Assembly (NCBI GenBank): GCA_017880865.1 | Contig: JADGRL010000027.1 | Coordinates: forward strand, 1 to 38,142 | Direction of reading: 5' to 3' | DNA: 38,142 nt | From: Gallionella sp. | GTDB taxonomy: Bacteria > Pseudomonadota > Gammaproteobacteria > Burkholderiales > Gallionellaceae | Shown: one piece after another, positions 1-11,983 of the stretch | Position numbering within the stretch: the stretch's first letter is position 1 | Layout of the letters: each line of letters starts with the position of its first letter | Translations under genes and position numbers: made by a program | Notes under the pieces: model-generated | Databases searched by the model: none | What the model was told of the DNA's origin: nothing | Seen by the model: the letters and a program-made list of their open reading frames with translations, nothing else

Positions 1-1
1 G

Positions 2-15
2 AATTGCGCTCCTAC
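2..15. repeat. REP-like repeat, half copy at window edge
   Basis: The 14-base string AATTGCGCTCCTAC is identical to positions 21352-21365, the right half of the REP-like pair between gst and gatB. A related copy lies at 35511-35537. Only one arm is visible here because the window begins inside it. It lies upstream of dgt, outside any coding frame I can support. Confidence 0.55.
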
Positions 16-65
16 GAGGATTCTGGGTTGCAATGGATTTTCTTGGATTATAGAGGCAGAACGAA

Positions 66-1190
66 ATGACTGAGCTCGCACCCTATGCCGTCACCGAGAA
101 TAATTCGAGTGGCAGAATAATCGCCGAGGCCGCACCGCAAGGCCGTAGCGAATTTCAGCGCGACCGCGACCGCATCATCCATTCCGGTGCGTTTCGCCGC
201 CTCGAATACAAGACTCAGGTATTCGTGAATCACGAAGGCGACCTGTTTCGCACCCGTCTGACCCACAGTATCGAAGTCGCGCAAATCGCACGTTCGATTG
301 CTCGGCGCCTGCGTCTGAACGAAGACCTCGCCGAGGCGATTTCGCTGGCGCACGACCTCGGGCACACCCCGTTCGGCCATGCCGGGCAGGACGCGCTGAA
401 CGCCTGCATGAAAACGTATGGCGGATTCGAGCACAATCTGCAATCACTGCGTGTCGTGGATATGCTGGAGGAGCGTTATGCCGCGTTCGACGGATTGAAC
501 CTGTGCTTCGAAACGCGTGAGGGTATCCTCAAGCATTGCTCGACGGACAATGCCGCCAAGCTGGGCGCGGTGGGCGAGCGCTTCCTGAAAAATCGCCGCC
601 CCTCGCTGGAAGCGCAGGTCGCCAATCTGGCCGACGAGATCGCTTATAATAATCACGATGTGGATGACGGTTTGCGCTCCGGTTTGATCACTTTGGAGCA
701 ACTCGAAGCCGTGCCGCTGGTCGCCACACTATTGCATGAAGTGCGTCATGCCTATCCCAATTTGCCGGAGCGGCGCGTGGTGCACGAAACCGTTCGGCGC
801 ATGATCAACACACTGGTATCCGATCTGATCCGGCAGAGCGAGTCCAATATCAGCGTGCAAAATCCAATTACGCTCGAAGATGTGCGCAGTGCACCGGCGA
901 TGATTGCCTACAGCCCCGAGCTCAACGAGCAACAACGCGTGCTGAAAAACTTTCTGCGCACCCATCTCTACCGCCATTACCGTGTGCTGCGCATGAGTGC
1001 CAAGGCGCAGCGCATCATCAGCGACTTGTTCGGCATATTCATGGCTGACAGCCGCTTGCTTCCGCCGCAATTTCAACGGACAACCGAAGCTGATCATGCC
1101 CGCGCTGTCGCCGACTACATCGCCGGGATGACCGACCGGTACGCGATTCGCGAGCATCGCCGGATTTTCGCGGTGGAAGAAACGGCATAG
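66..1190 (+). CDS. dgt: dGTP triphosphohydrolase-like HD protein
   Basis: This 374-residue cytosolic protein belongs to the dGTPase family of HD-domain phosphohydrolases, which cleave dNTPs to a deoxynucleoside and triphosphate. The metal-binding HD signature is visible: H67 in RLTHSIEV, H96-D97 in [12 protein letters not shown], and a later aspartate in [12 protein letters not shown]. The N-terminal [20 protein letters not shown] segment is typical of the family. Its length matches the short dGTPase-like subgroup rather than the roughly 500-residue E. coli Dgt, so substrate range may be broader than dGTP. The start is an ATG with a GAGGCAG-like ribosome site about 8 bases upstream. It precedes gltB, an order common in betaproteobacteria, but a terminator separates them. 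Family assignment is firm; exact substrate is inferred. Confidence 0.93.
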   Translation: MTELAPYAVTENNSSGRIIAEAAPQGRSEFQRDRDRIIHSGAFRRLEYKTQVFVNHEGDLFRTRLTHSIEVAQIARSIARRLRLNEDLAEAISLAHDLGHTPFGHAGQDALNACMKTYGGFEHNLQSLRVVDMLEERYAAFDGLNLCFETREGILKHCSTDNAAKLGAVGERFLKNRRPSLEAQVANLADEIAYNNHDVDDGLRSGLITLEQLEAVPLVATLLHEVRHAYPNLPERRVVHETVRRMINTLVSDLIRQSESNISVQNPITLEDVRSAPAMIAYSPELNEQQRVLKNFLRTHLYRHYRVLRMSAKAQRIISDLFGIFMADSRLLPPQFQRTTEADHARAVADYIAGMTDRYAIREHRRIFAVEETA

Positions 1191-1275
1191 CTGCCGAGGC
1201 CGCGTTGTTCGGTGCGGTTGCCCATCACCCTCAGACAAGGTAAAATTCCCGCCCTTTCGCTTTTGTATTTTGACG

Positions 1276-1300
1276 TGGCGGCGTGTGCCGCCATTTTTTT
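1276..1300 (+). terminator. Intrinsic terminator after dgt
   Basis: A 7-bp perfect stem TGGCGGC/GCCGCCA (1276-1282 and 1287-1293) with a GTGT loop is followed directly by seven T residues. This is a textbook rho-independent terminator and should end dgt transcription before gltB. Confidence 0.8.
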
Positions 1301-1308
1301 GCTTTAAT
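1300..1308 (+). promoter_or_regulatory. Candidate extended -10 promoter of gltB
   Basis: TGCTTTAAT fits the extended -10 pattern (TGn then TTTAAT, five of six matches to TATAAT). It lies just after the dgt terminator and 30 bases before the gltB start, so a short leader would result. No good -35 box at standard spacing is seen. This is a weak, position-supported guess. Confidence 0.35.
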
Positions 1309-1337
1309 GTTTTTGGCTAGTTTGAACTGGGGAACAC

Positions 1338-4300
1338 GTGAGTAATTCTTCTTTGCCGTTGCAGCAAGGTTTGCCGATGCAACAAGGTTTGTACGATCCG
1401 CGTCAGGAGCGCGACGCCTGTGGAGTGGGTTTTGTTGCCCACATCAAGGGCAAGCAAAGCCATGACATGGTGCGTCAGGGTTTGCAGATTCTGGAAAATC
1501 TGACTCATCGCGGTGCGGTGGGTGCCGACCCGTTGGCCGGTGACGGCGCGGGCATCTTGTTGCAAATCCCCGATCAGTTTCTGCGTGAGGAGATGGGCTG
1601 GGGCAATATCCAGCTGCCAGCTGCCGGGGACTATGGTGTCGGTATGCTGTTCCTGCCGCGTGATGCGGCGGCGCGTGACGCATGCGAGAAAATCGTCGCC
1701 GCGAAGATTTCCGCCGAAGGCCAGCAGCTGCTGGGCTGGCGCGATGTGCCGGTGGATAGCTCGGGTCTCGGCGAGAGCGTCAAGAAGGTGGAGCCCGTCG
1801 TGCGTCAGGTGTTCATTGCGCGCGGTGTGAATTGCACCAAAGGTAGGCAATCCGCATCCGACCTTCGGTCGGGCGGAGTTGACACCGCGGATGCCGATGC
1901 GTTCGAGCGTAAGTTGTTCGTGATCCGCAAGACCATGGAACACGCGGTGAGCGCCATGCCGAATGGACAAGGCAAAGGCTTCTATTGTCCTTCGCTGTCT
2001 TCGCGCACCATCGTTTACAAAGGTATGCTGCTGGCCGACCAGGTCGGCAAATATTACCTCGACCTGCAAGATGCACGCGTCGTGAGCGCGCTGGCGCTGG
2101 TGCATCAACGCTTCTCCACCAACACTTTTCCGACTTGGAATCTGGCGCATCCGTTCCGGATGATCGCGCACAACGGCGAGATCAACACCGTGCGCGGCAA
2201 CGTGAACTGGATGGCGGCGCGCCATGCGGCGATGTCTTCCAAGCTGCTCGGCGATGATCTGGAAAAACTCTGGCCGCTGATCACCGAAGGCCAGTCTGAC
2301 TCGGCCTGTTTCGACAACGCGCTCGAATTGCTGGTGGCAGGCGGTTACTCCTTGCCGCACGCGATGATGCTGCTGATCCCCGAAGCCTGGGCGGGCAATC
2401 CGCTGATGGACGAGGAGCGCCGCGCGTTCTATGAATACCATGCCGCGCTGATGGAGCCGTGGGATGGCCCGGCCGCCGTAGCCTTCACCGACGGACGCAT
2501 GATAGGCGCGACGCTGGACCGCAACGGCCTGCGTCCGGCGCGCTACCTGATCACCGACGACGACCTGGTGCTGATGGCATCCGAAATGGGCGTGCTGGAT
2601 ATTCCGCAACACAAGATAGTCAAGAAGTGGCGCTTGCAGCCGGGCAAGATGTTCCTGATCGACATGCAGGCCGGGCGCATCATCGACGATGCCGAACTGA
2701 AACATCAGCTCGCCACCGCAAAGCCCTATCAGCAGTGGATCGCGCAATCCCGCTACTTCCTCGGAGACTTGCCGGAAGTGGCTGACAAACCGAAATTGAA
2801 TGCATCGTTGCTCGATACCCAACAGGCATTCGGCTATTCGCAGGAAGACTTGAAGTTCATCCTGTCTCCGATGGTCAACGCCGGCGAAGAGCCGACCGGT
2901 TCGATGGGCACAGATGCCGCGCTGGCGGTGCTGTCGAACAAGAACCGCTCGTTCTTTGACTATTTCCAGCAGCTGTTCGCGCAAGTGACCAACCCGCCTA
3001 TCGATCCGATACGGGAAGAAATCGTGATGTCGCTGACCTCGTTCATCGGCCCGAAACCCAACCTGCTCGGCATCGAAGAAACCAAACCGATGCTGCGTCT
3101 GGAAGTGCATCAGCCGGTGCTGTCGAATGACGATATCGCGAAGTTGCGCAACATCGATAAGCTGACCCGCGGTCAATACCGCTCGCAGGTTTTGGACATC
3201 ACTTATCCGGCATCGCTGGGTGCGGCGGGCTGCGAGCAAGCGGTGCAAGCCTTGTGTGCGGCAGCCGACAAGGCTGTGGCCGAAGGTTACAACGTGTTGA
3301 TCCTGTCGGACCGCGCGATGTCGGCCAAGCGCATCGCGATCCCAGCGCTGGTGGCGTGTTCCAAAGTGCATCTTCATCTGGTGCATGCAGGACTGCGCAC
3401 CAGCACCGGTCTGGTGGTGGACACCGGCTCCGCGCGCGAGGTGCATCACTTCGCGTTGCTGGCCGGATATGGCGCCGAAGCGGTGTGTCCGTGGCTGGCG
3501 TACGAGACCATAGAGTCGATGACCCTGCCTGCCAAGGTAGATGTCAAAGAAGCCAAGAAGCGTTTCATCAAGGCGATCAACAAGGGTTTGATGAAGGTGA
3601 TGTCCAAGATGGGCATCTCCACTTATCAATCCTACTGCGGCGCACAGATTTTTGAGGCGATCGGTTTGAACGCGGTTTTCGTCGCCGAGTATTTCACCGG
3701 CACAGCGACCCAGATCGAAGGCATCGGCCTGAAGGAAGTCGCAGAAGAGGCGATGCGCACGCATCAGGGCGCCTTCGGTAATGATCCGGTGCTGGCCAAC
3801 GCGCTGGAAGCGGGCGGCGAATATGCTTACCGCGTGCGCGGCGAAGAGCACATGTGGACGCCGGACTCGATCGCGAAATTGCAGCATGCCACGCGTACCA
3901 ACAATGCCGCGACCTACAAGGAATATGCGCAGCTGATCAACGAACAGAGCACCAAGCTTAAAACTCTGCGCGGCTTGTTCGAAATTAAGCCTGCAGGTGC
4001 TGCCGTTCCGCTGGCTGAAGTTGAATCCGCAAAAGAGATCGTCAAACGTTTCGTCACTGGCGCGATGTCGCTGGGTTCCATTTCGACCGAGGCGCACACC
4101 ACGTTGGCGATCGCGATGAACCGCATCGGCGGCAAGTCCAACACCGGCGAAGGCGGCGAAGATGCGGCGCGCTTCAAGACCTTCAAGGGCGGCGAAATGC
4201 TGTCCGACATCATCGGCAAGAGCCGTATCGAGGCCGATCGCGAAATGCAGCCGGGCGACTCGTTGCGTTCCAGAATCAAGCAAGTCGCCTCGGGACGATT

Positions 4301-6077
4301 TGGCGTGACTGCCGAATATTTATCGAGCGCCGACCAGATCCAGATCAAGATGGCTCAGGGCGCGAAGCCCGGCGAAGGCGGCCAGTTGCCGGGCGGCAAG
4401 GTGTCGGAATACATCGCCAAGCTGCGCTTCTCGGTGCCGGGTGTCGGGCTGATTTCGCCGCCTCCGCATCACGATATTTATTCGATCGAAGATCTGGCGC
4501 AGCTGATCCATGATCTGAAGAATTCCAATCCGTCCGCGTCGATTTCGGTGAAGCTGGTTTCCGAAGTGGGCGTCGGTACGGTCGCGGCAGGCGTAGCAAA
4601 AGCCAAGGCCGACCACATCGTGGTGTCCGGTTTCGACGGCGGCACCGGCGCATCGCCGGTCTCCTCGATCAAGCATGCCGGTACTCCGTGGGAACTGGGT
4701 TTGGCCGAAGCCCAGCAGACACTGGTGCTGAACCAGTTGCGTGGCCGCATCGCGTTGCAGGTGGACGGCCAGATCAAGACCGGCCGCGACGTGCTGATCG
4801 GCGCGTTGCTGGGTGCGGATGAGTTCGGCTTCGCCACAGCACCGTTGGTCGTGGAAGGCTGCATCATGATGCGCAAGTGTCACCTGAACACCTGTCCGGT
4901 CGGCGTTGCGACCCAGGACCCCGTGCTGCGAAAGAAGTTTTCCGGCCAGCCGGAACACGTGGTGAACTACTTCTTCTTTGTCGCCGAAGAAGTGCGCGAA
5001 CTGATGGCGCAGCTGGGCATCCGCAAGTTTGTCGATCTGATCGGACGCAGCGATTTGCTCGATGCGAAGCACGGCGTCAGTCACTGGAAGGCGCAAGGGC
5101 TGGACTTTTCCAAAGTTTTCCATCAGCCGGATATGCCGCCCCAAGTGGCGCGCCGTCATGCGGATACGCAGGATCACGAGCTGGAAAAAGCACTGGATAA
5201 CAAGCTGATCGCCCAGGCGCAAAATGCGCTGACCGATAAAAAACCGGTGGTGATTGAGAGCCGTATCAGCAACGTCAACCGCACCGTCGGCACGATGCTG
5301 TCGCACGAAGTCGCGAAGCGTTACGGTCAAATGGGTTTGCCGCCTGATACGATCAATGTGAAATTCACCGGCACGGCAGGACAAAGCTTCGGAGCATTTT
5401 TGTCGCCCGGCATGTCGTTCGAGTTGCGCGGCGAAGGCAACGACTACGTCGGCAAGGGGCTGTGCGGCGGACGCATCAGCATCATGCCGCCAGCGGATTC
5501 CAAACTGGTCTCGCATGAAAACATCATCGTCGGCAACACCGTGCTGTATGGCGCGACTTCCGGGGAATGTTATTTGTCGGGCGTGGCGGGCGAACGCTTC
5601 GCGGTGCGCAACTCAGGTGCGATTGCGGTCGTAGAAGGTCTGGGCGATCATGGTTGCGAATACATGACCGGTGGCATGGTAGTCGTGCTGGGACAGACCG
5701 GACGCAACTTTGCGGCGGGCATGTCCGGCGGCGTCGCGTATGTGCTGGATGAAGACGGCAACTTTGAGAAACGCTGCAACCTGTCGATGGTGCAACTCGA
5801 GCCGGTGCCGGAAGAATTGGCCGCGCTCGACAGCACCGATGCGGTGCCGGAAAGCCATGGTCGCGTACATTTCAACCATCTCGATCAGGCGGATGAGTAT
5901 GCGTTGCGGGATCAGATTGAAAAACATTTTCGCTACACCAACAGTCCGCGCGCCAGACAGATTCTGGAAAACTGGCAGGCCTATTTGCCGAAGTTCACCA
6001 AGGTGATGCCGACCGAATACCGGCGCGCGTTGCAGGAAATGGCGGCGCAACAAGTCAAGCAGAAGGAGGCCGCATAA
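1338..6077 (+). CDS. gltB: Glutamate synthase (NADPH) large subunit
   Basis: This is the large subunit of ferredoxin-like/NADPH glutamate synthase. It transfers the glutamine amide nitrogen to 2-oxoglutarate to make two glutamates. The 1579-residue frame has an N-terminal glutamine amidotransferase domain whose nucleophile is C28 (RDACGVGF, after propeptide removal), then the central domain, the FMN-binding synthase domain ([16 protein letters not shown]), 3Fe-4S cysteines C1175, C1181 and C1186 ([15 protein letters not shown]), and a C-terminal GXGXG beta-helix. The start is GTG at 1338. ATG at 1377 is an alternative, because the first 18 residues contain a near-tandem duplication (LPLQQG then LPMQQG) and an AAGG box precedes the second. 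Residues about 168-185 look like an in-frame hairpin insertion. The stop overlaps the gltD start by one base (TAATG), so the two are translationally coupled. Confidence 0.97.
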   Translation: MSNSSLPLQQGLPMQQGLYDPRQERDACGVGFVAHIKGKQSHDMVRQGLQILENLTHRGAVGADPLAGDGAGILLQIPDQFLREEMGWGNIQLPAAGDYGVGMLFLPRDAAARDACEKIVAAKISAEGQQLLGWRDVPVDSSGLGESVKKVEPVVRQVFIARGVNCTKGRQSASDLRSGGVDTADADAFERKLFVIRKTMEHAVSAMPNGQGKGFYCPSLSSRTIVYKGMLLADQVGKYYLDLQDARVVSALALVHQRFSTNTFPTWNLAHPFRMIAHNGEINTVRGNVNWMAARHAAMSSKLLGDDLEKLWPLITEGQSDSACFDNALELLVAGGYSLPHAMMLLIPEAWAGNPLMDEERRAFYEYHAALMEPWDGPAAVAFTDGRMIGATLDRNGLRPARYLITDDDLVLMASEMGVLDIPQHKIVKKWRLQPGKMFLIDMQAGRIIDDAELKHQLATAKPYQQWIAQSRYFLGDLPEVADKPKLNASLLDTQQAFGYSQEDLKFILSPMVNAGEEPTGSMGTDAALAVLSNKNRSFFDYFQQLFAQVTNPPIDPIREEIVMSLTSFIGPKPNLLGIEETKPMLRLEVHQPVLSNDDIAKLRNIDKLTRGQYRSQVLDITYPASLGAAGCEQAVQALCAAADKAVAEGYNVLILSDRAMSAKRIAIPALVACSKVHLHLVHAGLRTSTGLVVDTGSAREVHHFALLAGYGAEAVCPWLAYETIESMTLPAKVDVKEAKKRFIKAINKGLMKVMSKMGISTYQSYCGAQIFEAIGLNAVFVAEYFTGTATQIEGIGLKEVAEEAMRTHQGAFGNDPVLANALEAGGEYAYRVRGEEHMWTPDSIAKLQHATRTNNAATYKEYAQLINEQSTKLKTLRGLFEIKPAGAAVPLAEVESAKEIVKRFVTGAMSLGSISTEAHTTLAIAMNRIGGKSNTGEGGEDAARFKTFKGGEMLSDIIGKSRIEADREMQPGDSLRSRIKQVASGRFGVTAEYLSSADQIQIKMAQGAKPGEGGQLPGGKVSEYIAKLRFSVPGVGLISPPPHHDIYSIEDLAQLIHDLKNSNPSASISVKLVSEVGVGTVAAGVAKAKADHIVVSGFDGGTGASPVSSIKHAGTPWELGLAEAQQTLVLNQLRGRIALQVDGQIKTGRDVLIGALLGADEFGFATAPLVVEGCIMMRKCHLNTCPVGVATQDPVLRKKFSGQPEHVVNYFFFVAEEVRELMAQLGIRKFVDLIGRSDLLDAKHGVSHWKAQGLDFSKVFHQPDMPPQVARRHADTQDHELEKALDNKLIAQAQNALTDKKPVVIESRISNVNRTVGTMLSHEVAKRYGQMGLPPDTINVKFTGTAGQSFGAFLSPGMSFELRGEGNDYVGKGLCGGRISIMPPADSKLVSHENIIVGNTVLYGATSGECYLSGVAGERFAVRNSGAIAVVEGLGDHGCEYMTGGMVVVLGQTGRNFAAGMSGGVAYVLDEDGNFEKRCNLSMVQLEPVPEELAALDSTDAVPESHGRVHFNHLDQADEYALRDQIEKHFRYTNSPRARQILENWQAYLPKFTKVMPTEYRRALQEMAAQQVKQKEAA
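1851..1877 (+). repeat. Intragenic palindromic insert in gltB
   Basis: Inside gltB, TCCGC-AT-CCGACC-TTC-GGTCGG-GCGGA forms a hairpin: a 6-bp stem CCGACC/GGTCGG closed by a TTC loop, extended after a two-base bulge by TCCGC/GCGGA. A wider arm (GGCA.TCCGC at 1846 and GCGGATGCC near 1887) can pair alternatively. The encoded peptide, around residues 168-185 and rich in G, S, D and R, interrupts a stretch that in relatives runs almost directly from the preceding strand into [12 protein letters not shown]. It is in frame and adds no stop, like other intragenic palindromic elements. Confidence 0.55.
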
Positions 6078-7531
6078 TGGGCAAACCAACCGGTTTCATG
6101 GAGTTCCAACGTTTAAGCGAAGCTAGCTTGCCGGTCGCGGAACGGCGCAAGAACTACCGCGAGTTCGTGCTGCACCTGAACGACGAGCAGGCCAAGACGC
6201 AAGGTGCGCGCTGCATGGATTGCGGTATCCCGTTCTGCACTTCGGGATGTCCGGTCAACAACATCATCCCCGACTGGAACGATCTGGTGTATCGCGGCAA
6301 CTGGCGCGAAGCGCTGGACGTGCTGCACTCCACCAATAACTTTCCGGAAATCACCGGACGCATCTGTCCCGCGCCATGCGAAGCGGCTTGCACGCTGAAC
6401 ATCAACAACGACGCGGTGGGCATCAAGTCCATCGAGCACGCGATCATCGACAAGGGTGGCGAGAGCGGCTGGGTGTTGCCGCAGCCCGCTGCGAAAAAAA
6501 CCGGCAAGAAAATTGCCGTAGTCGGCTCCGGCCCAGCCGGGCTGGCTGCCGCTCAGCAGCTGGCGCGCGTCGGCCACAGCGTGACCGTGTTCGAGAAGAA
6601 CAGTCGCATCGGCGGTTTGTTGCGTTATGGCATCCCCGACTTCAAGCTCGACAAACGCCTGATCGATTGGCGCATCGAGCAACTCGAAGCCGAGGGCGTC
6701 ACGTTTAAAACCTCCACGTTCATCGGTAAGGATGTACCTGCGAACAAAGTGGCCAACGATGCCAAGAAGACTGTCAGCCCCGATGAGTTGTTGAAAAAAT
6801 TCGATGCGGTGATTCTGGCCGGAGGCGCCGAAACACCGCGCGACCTGCCGGTGCCGGGCCGCGAATTGCAAGGTGTGCACTACGCGCTTGAACTGTTGAT
6901 CCCGCAAAACAAGGAAGTGGCGGGCGGCGGCAAGAATCCGATTTCGGCATTTGGCAAGCATGTGGTGGTGATTGGCGGCGGCGATACCGGCTCCGATTGT
7001 GTGGGCACATCGAATCGCCACGGCGCGCTATCCATTACGCAATTCGAAGTGATGCCGCGCCCCACCGAAAAAGAAAACAAGTCGCTGGTCTGGCCGAACT
7101 GGCCGATGAAGATGCGCACGTCCAGTTCGCATGATGAAGGTTGTCAGCGTGACTGGTCTATCGTCACGAAGGAATTCATCGGCAATAACGGCAAGATCGA
7201 GAAGCTGCGCGCGGTGCGCGTGGAATGGAAAGACGGCAAGATGTCCGAGATCGCCGGCAGCGAATTCGAGCTGAAGGCCAATCTGGTCTTGCTGGCAATG
7301 GGCTTCGTCAGCCCGGAGCAGAAGGTGCTGGATGCCTTCGGTGTGGAAAAAGACGCGCGCGGCAATATCAAGGCCGACACGGAAAATTACCGCACCAGCA
7401 AAGATAAAGTATTCGCCGCAGGCGACATGCGTCGCGGACAATCGCTGGTGGTGTGGGCGATACGTGAAGGGCGTCAGTGCGCACGTGCGGTCGACGAGTT
7501 TTTGATGGGATCATCGGTACTACCTCGCTAA
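6077..7531 (+). CDS. gltD: Glutamate synthase small subunit
   Basis: This 484-residue flavoprotein passes NADPH electrons to GltB. The N-terminal region has the iron-sulfur cysteines C46, C49, C54 and C58 ([16 protein letters not shown]) plus C97, C101 and C105 ([12 protein letters not shown]), which serve the 4Fe-4S clusters. The FAD dinucleotide fold is at residues 148-180 (GSGPAG at 150-155), and a second Rossmann motif GGGDTG at 300-305 binds NADPH. The C-terminal [19 protein letters not shown] segment is the usual FAD-contacting end. Its ATG shares a base with the gltB stop, so the subunits are made together. Length and all motifs fit the family; nothing looks broken. Confidence 0.97.
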   Translation: MGKPTGFMEFQRLSEASLPVAERRKNYREFVLHLNDEQAKTQGARCMDCGIPFCTSGCPVNNIIPDWNDLVYRGNWREALDVLHSTNNFPEITGRICPAPCEAACTLNINNDAVGIKSIEHAIIDKGGESGWVLPQPAAKKTGKKIAVVGSGPAGLAAAQQLARVGHSVTVFEKNSRIGGLLRYGIPDFKLDKRLIDWRIEQLEAEGVTFKTSTFIGKDVPANKVANDAKKTVSPDELLKKFDAVILAGGAETPRDLPVPGRELQGVHYALELLIPQNKEVAGGGKNPISAFGKHVVVIGGGDTGSDCVGTSNRHGALSITQFEVMPRPTEKENKSLVWPNWPMKMRTSSSHDEGCQRDWSIVTKEFIGNNGKIEKLRAVRVEWKDGKMSEIAGSEFELKANLVLLAMGFVSPEQKVLDAFGVEKDARGNIKADTENYRTSKDKVFAAGDMRRGQSLVVWAIREGRQCARAVDEFLMGSSVLPR

Positions 7532-7549
7532 TTCAAACTGGAATAGATA

Positions 7550-8614
7550 ATGAACTTCAAGCTAAAGAACGACACCTTCCTGCGCGCGCTGTTGCGTCAA
7601 CCAACCGAATACACCCCGATGTGGATGATGCGTCAGGCCGGACGTTTTTTGCCGGAATATCGCGAGTCGCGCAAGCGTGCGGGCAGTTTTCTGGGCTTAT
7701 GCAAGAATCCTGACTTCGCGACCGAAGTCACGCTGCAACCGGTAGATCGTTTCCCGCTGGATGCGGCGATCCTGTTTTCGGACATCCTGACTGTGCCGGA
7801 TGCGATGGGCTTGGGGCTGTATTTCTCCGATGGCGAAGGCCCGAAGTTCAAGCATCCGTTGCGCGATGCGGCGGCGATCAAGGCGCTGCGTGTGCCGGAC
7901 GTCGACAAGGATTTACGCTATGTCACCGATGCCGTGTCGCAGATTCGTAAGTCTCTGGATGGCCGTATTCCGCTGATCGGATTTTCCGGCAGCCCGTTCA
8001 CGCTGTCCTGCTACATGGTCGAAGGCGGCGGCAGTGACGATTACGCCAAGGTGAAAACCCTGATGTACAACGAGCCCAAGCTGATGCACCACATTCTGGA
8101 GGTGACCACCCAGGCGGTGATCGCTTACCTGAATGCGCAGATCGAAGCCGGTGCGCAAGCCGTGATGATTTTCGATTCATGGGGCGGCGTGTTGTCCCAT
8201 GCGGCGTTCCATGAATTCTCGCTGGCCTACACGCATCGCATCGTCGACGGCCTGATCAAGGAAAAAGACGGCGTGAAAATTCCGTCCATCGTGTTCACCA
8301 AGGGCGGCGGCCTGTGGATCGAGAGCATCGCCAACACCGGCTGTGATGCGATCGGTCTGGATTGGACTATAGACATCGGCATCGCGCGCCAGAAGGTTGG
8401 CAATAAAGTTGCGCTGCAAGGCAACATGGACCCCACCGTACTGTTCGCCTCGCCCGAGGCGATTCATAAAGAGGTTGAGCATATCCTCGGCAGCTACGGT
8501 TTTGGCAGCGGCCATGTGTTCAACTTGGGTCACGGCATCTCGCAACATACCAACCCGGAGCACGTGGCGGCGCTGGTTAAGTCGGTGCATGAACTGAGCC
8601 GCAAATACCATTAA
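7550..8614 (+). CDS. hemE: Uroporphyrinogen III decarboxylase
   Basis: This cytosolic 354-residue enzyme removes four carboxyl groups from uroporphyrinogen III to give coproporphyrinogen III in heme synthesis. The family N-terminal signature is present ([16 protein letters not shown], residues 23-38, with the substrate-contacting arginines R28 and R32). The [28 protein letters not shown] and C-terminal FNLGHGI motifs are also present. Length equals that of typical HemE. It follows gltD by 18 bases and is probably in the same transcript, a linkage seen in other betaproteobacteria. An inverted-repeat segment begins immediately after its stop codon. Confidence 0.97.
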   Translation: MNFKLKNDTFLRALLRQPTEYTPMWMMRQAGRFLPEYRESRKRAGSFLGLCKNPDFATEVTLQPVDRFPLDAAILFSDILTVPDAMGLGLYFSDGEGPKFKHPLRDAAAIKALRVPDVDKDLRYVTDAVSQIRKSLDGRIPLIGFSGSPFTLSCYMVEGGGSDDYAKVKTLMYNEPKLMHHILEVTTQAVIAYLNAQIEAGAQAVMIFDSWGGVLSHAAFHEFSLAYTHRIVDGLIKEKDGVKIPSIVFTKGGGLWIESIANTGCDAIGLDWTIDIGIARQKVGNKVALQGNMDPTVLFASPEAIHKEVEHILGSYGFGSGHVFNLGHGISQHTNPEHVAALVKSVHELSRKYH

Positions 8615-8826
8615 AAAACCTTTGCACAGCTACTGGTGAAACGACTAGCCATCTGACTAAGTTGGCAAACTACGCCAACAAAGTCATTGGTTATACGCTT
8701 GCTGATACGGCGTTAAAAAATAGCTCAAAATCCGGGGTCGCGTAGCGGCAGGCTAAATGCACATTCCGGTTTTTCACTATTTTTTGCCTTGTCTCAGCTT
8801 CGCTCGCTACGTCGTGCAAAGGTTTT
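8615..8826. repeat. MITE-like palindromic segment between hemE and priA
   Basis: A 212-bp non-coding stretch is bounded by perfect 13-bp inverted repeats, AAAACCTTTGCAC at 8615-8627 and its complement at 8814-8826. Inside are a 6-bp hairpin GTTGGC/GCCAAC (8661-8679) and an imperfect inverted repeat of about 20 bp starting AAAAAATAG at 8715-8735 and ending CTATTTTTT at 8766-8785. No open frame in it resembles a protein. The nested structure resembles a miniature inverted-repeat element or a large folded 3' end of hemE. I see no obvious target-site duplication, so mobility is only a suggestion. Confidence 0.4.
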
Positions 8827-8844
8827 GAGGCTGCTGGTTGAACA

Positions 8845-8873
8845 AAAAGCCGCAGGAGATGCCTGCGGCTTTT
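8845..8873. terminator. Bidirectional-looking intrinsic terminator
   Basis: A perfect 12-bp stem, AAAAGCCGCAGG (8845-8856) and CCTGCGGCTTTT (8862-8873), surrounds an AGATG loop. The stem carries A and T runs on both sides, so it can stop transcription from either direction. It should end the gltBD-hemE transcript before priA. Confidence 0.8.
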
Positions 8874-8914
8874 GTATTTCTGCGACAATCGCCGCGTTGA
8901 TTGATCGAGTAACT

Positions 8915-11146
<2,232 letters not shown>

Positions 11147-11170
11147 CGGATAAGTGGTGTCATTGCCGGA

Positions 11171-11178
11171 TGTATAAT
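11171..11178 (+). promoter_or_regulatory. Candidate -10 box of the cytochrome gene
   Basis: TGTATAAT contains a perfect TATAAT (11173-11178) 27 bases after the priA stop and 33 bases before the next ATG. There is no convincing -35 at 16-18 bases. This suggests the cytochrome gene has its own promoter. Confidence 0.45.
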
Positions 11179-11210
11179 GCGGCGCGAAAAAATTAATTGC
11201 GGAGAGCGGC

Positions 11211-11942
11211 ATGAACGAAATACACAAAACGCATTTGCACGAACTGTCTTTGCCCATCAAGTCACTGTTCACCGGTTACCTGCTGGCGATTGGCGTGGGC
11301 TTGTTGATGGCGGGTGTGCAGATATTACTGACCCACGGCATGGCGGACGGCAAGTTTGGCCTATCGGTAGATGATATCGTGTACAGCTATTATGGTGACC
11401 GTACCGGCTCCAAACTGGAAGCCAAGCTGAACGGTTCGATGAAGGATAATGCGCCCCCCGAAGCGCGGCTGACGTTGATCAAGTGGGCGCGCGCAGGTTC
11501 ACCTGAGAACGAATGGGAAACAACCATCAAACCGCTGACCGAGCAGTATTGCGTGGGCTGCCACGCCAACATGCCGGGCATCGTCAACGTCGGAGAAAAG
11601 GGAATCATACTTAAAGTCGCGGCCACCGATACCGGAGCTAGCATAACGAATCTGACTCGCGTATCGCACATCCACTTGTTCGGCATCGCTTTCATCTTCT
11701 TCTTCGTCGGATGGATATTCAGTTACGCTGGCGGATTCAGTCAGCTCGTCAAAGCGGGGCTGATATTTTTTCCGTTCGCGTTCCTGATCCTGGACGTTGC
11801 GGCATGGTGGCTGACCAGGCTTAATCCGGGCTTTGCCTGGCTGGTAATAATTGGCGGCATCGGCTATAGCCTGGCATCGACGGTGATGATTTTCACTTCG
11901 CTCTACCAGCTATGGATACCATACCGAACCAACAAAGGCTGA
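11211..11942 (+). CDS. Membrane-bound single-heme c-type cytochrome
   Basis: This 243-residue protein has one membrane segment near residues 20-40 and three more after residue 150 (about 153-172, 180-200 and 208-230). Between them is a hydrophilic loop carrying one covalent heme site, C114-V-G-C117-H118. Heme attachment occurs in the periplasm, so the loop of about 100 residues should be outside. H153 and H155, at the start of the second membrane segment (SHIHLFGIAF), could supply an axial ligand; M121 is too close to the heme site to be an obvious one. The start has a GGAGAG ribosome site 5 bases upstream. I recognise it as a conserved uncharacterised cytochrome of betaproteobacteria, not a named enzyme. 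Its redox partner is unknown; a flavin oxidase gene follows 41 bases later. Confidence 0.8.
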   Translation: MNEIHKTHLHELSLPIKSLFTGYLLAIGVGLLMAGVQILLTHGMADGKFGLSVDDIVYSYYGDRTGSKLEAKLNGSMKDNAPPEARLTLIKWARAGSPENEWETTIKPLTEQYCVGCHANMPGIVNVGEKGIILKVAATDTGASITNLTRVSHIHLFGIAFIFFFVGWIFSYAGGFSQLVKAGLIFFPFAFLILDVAAWWLTRLNPGFAWLVIIGGIGYSLASTVMIFTSLYQLWIPYRTNKG

Positions 11943-11983
11943 TGTCGTCGTCTTGAAATGCCCCGACCGGAGAATCGTTGACT

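Noticed and set aside
1317..4283. Long open frame antisense to gltB (988 residues)
   Set aside because: It lies opposite a complete gltB, resembles no family, and long antisense frames are common where GC-rich codons leave few stops.
4320..5516. Second long antisense frame in gltB
   Set aside because: Same reasoning; the sense strand has unbroken, motif-bearing GltB.
8789..8914. Upstream extension of priA
   Set aside because: The first 42 codons cross a perfect terminator and part of the palindromic segment; relatives begin at the ATG at 8915.
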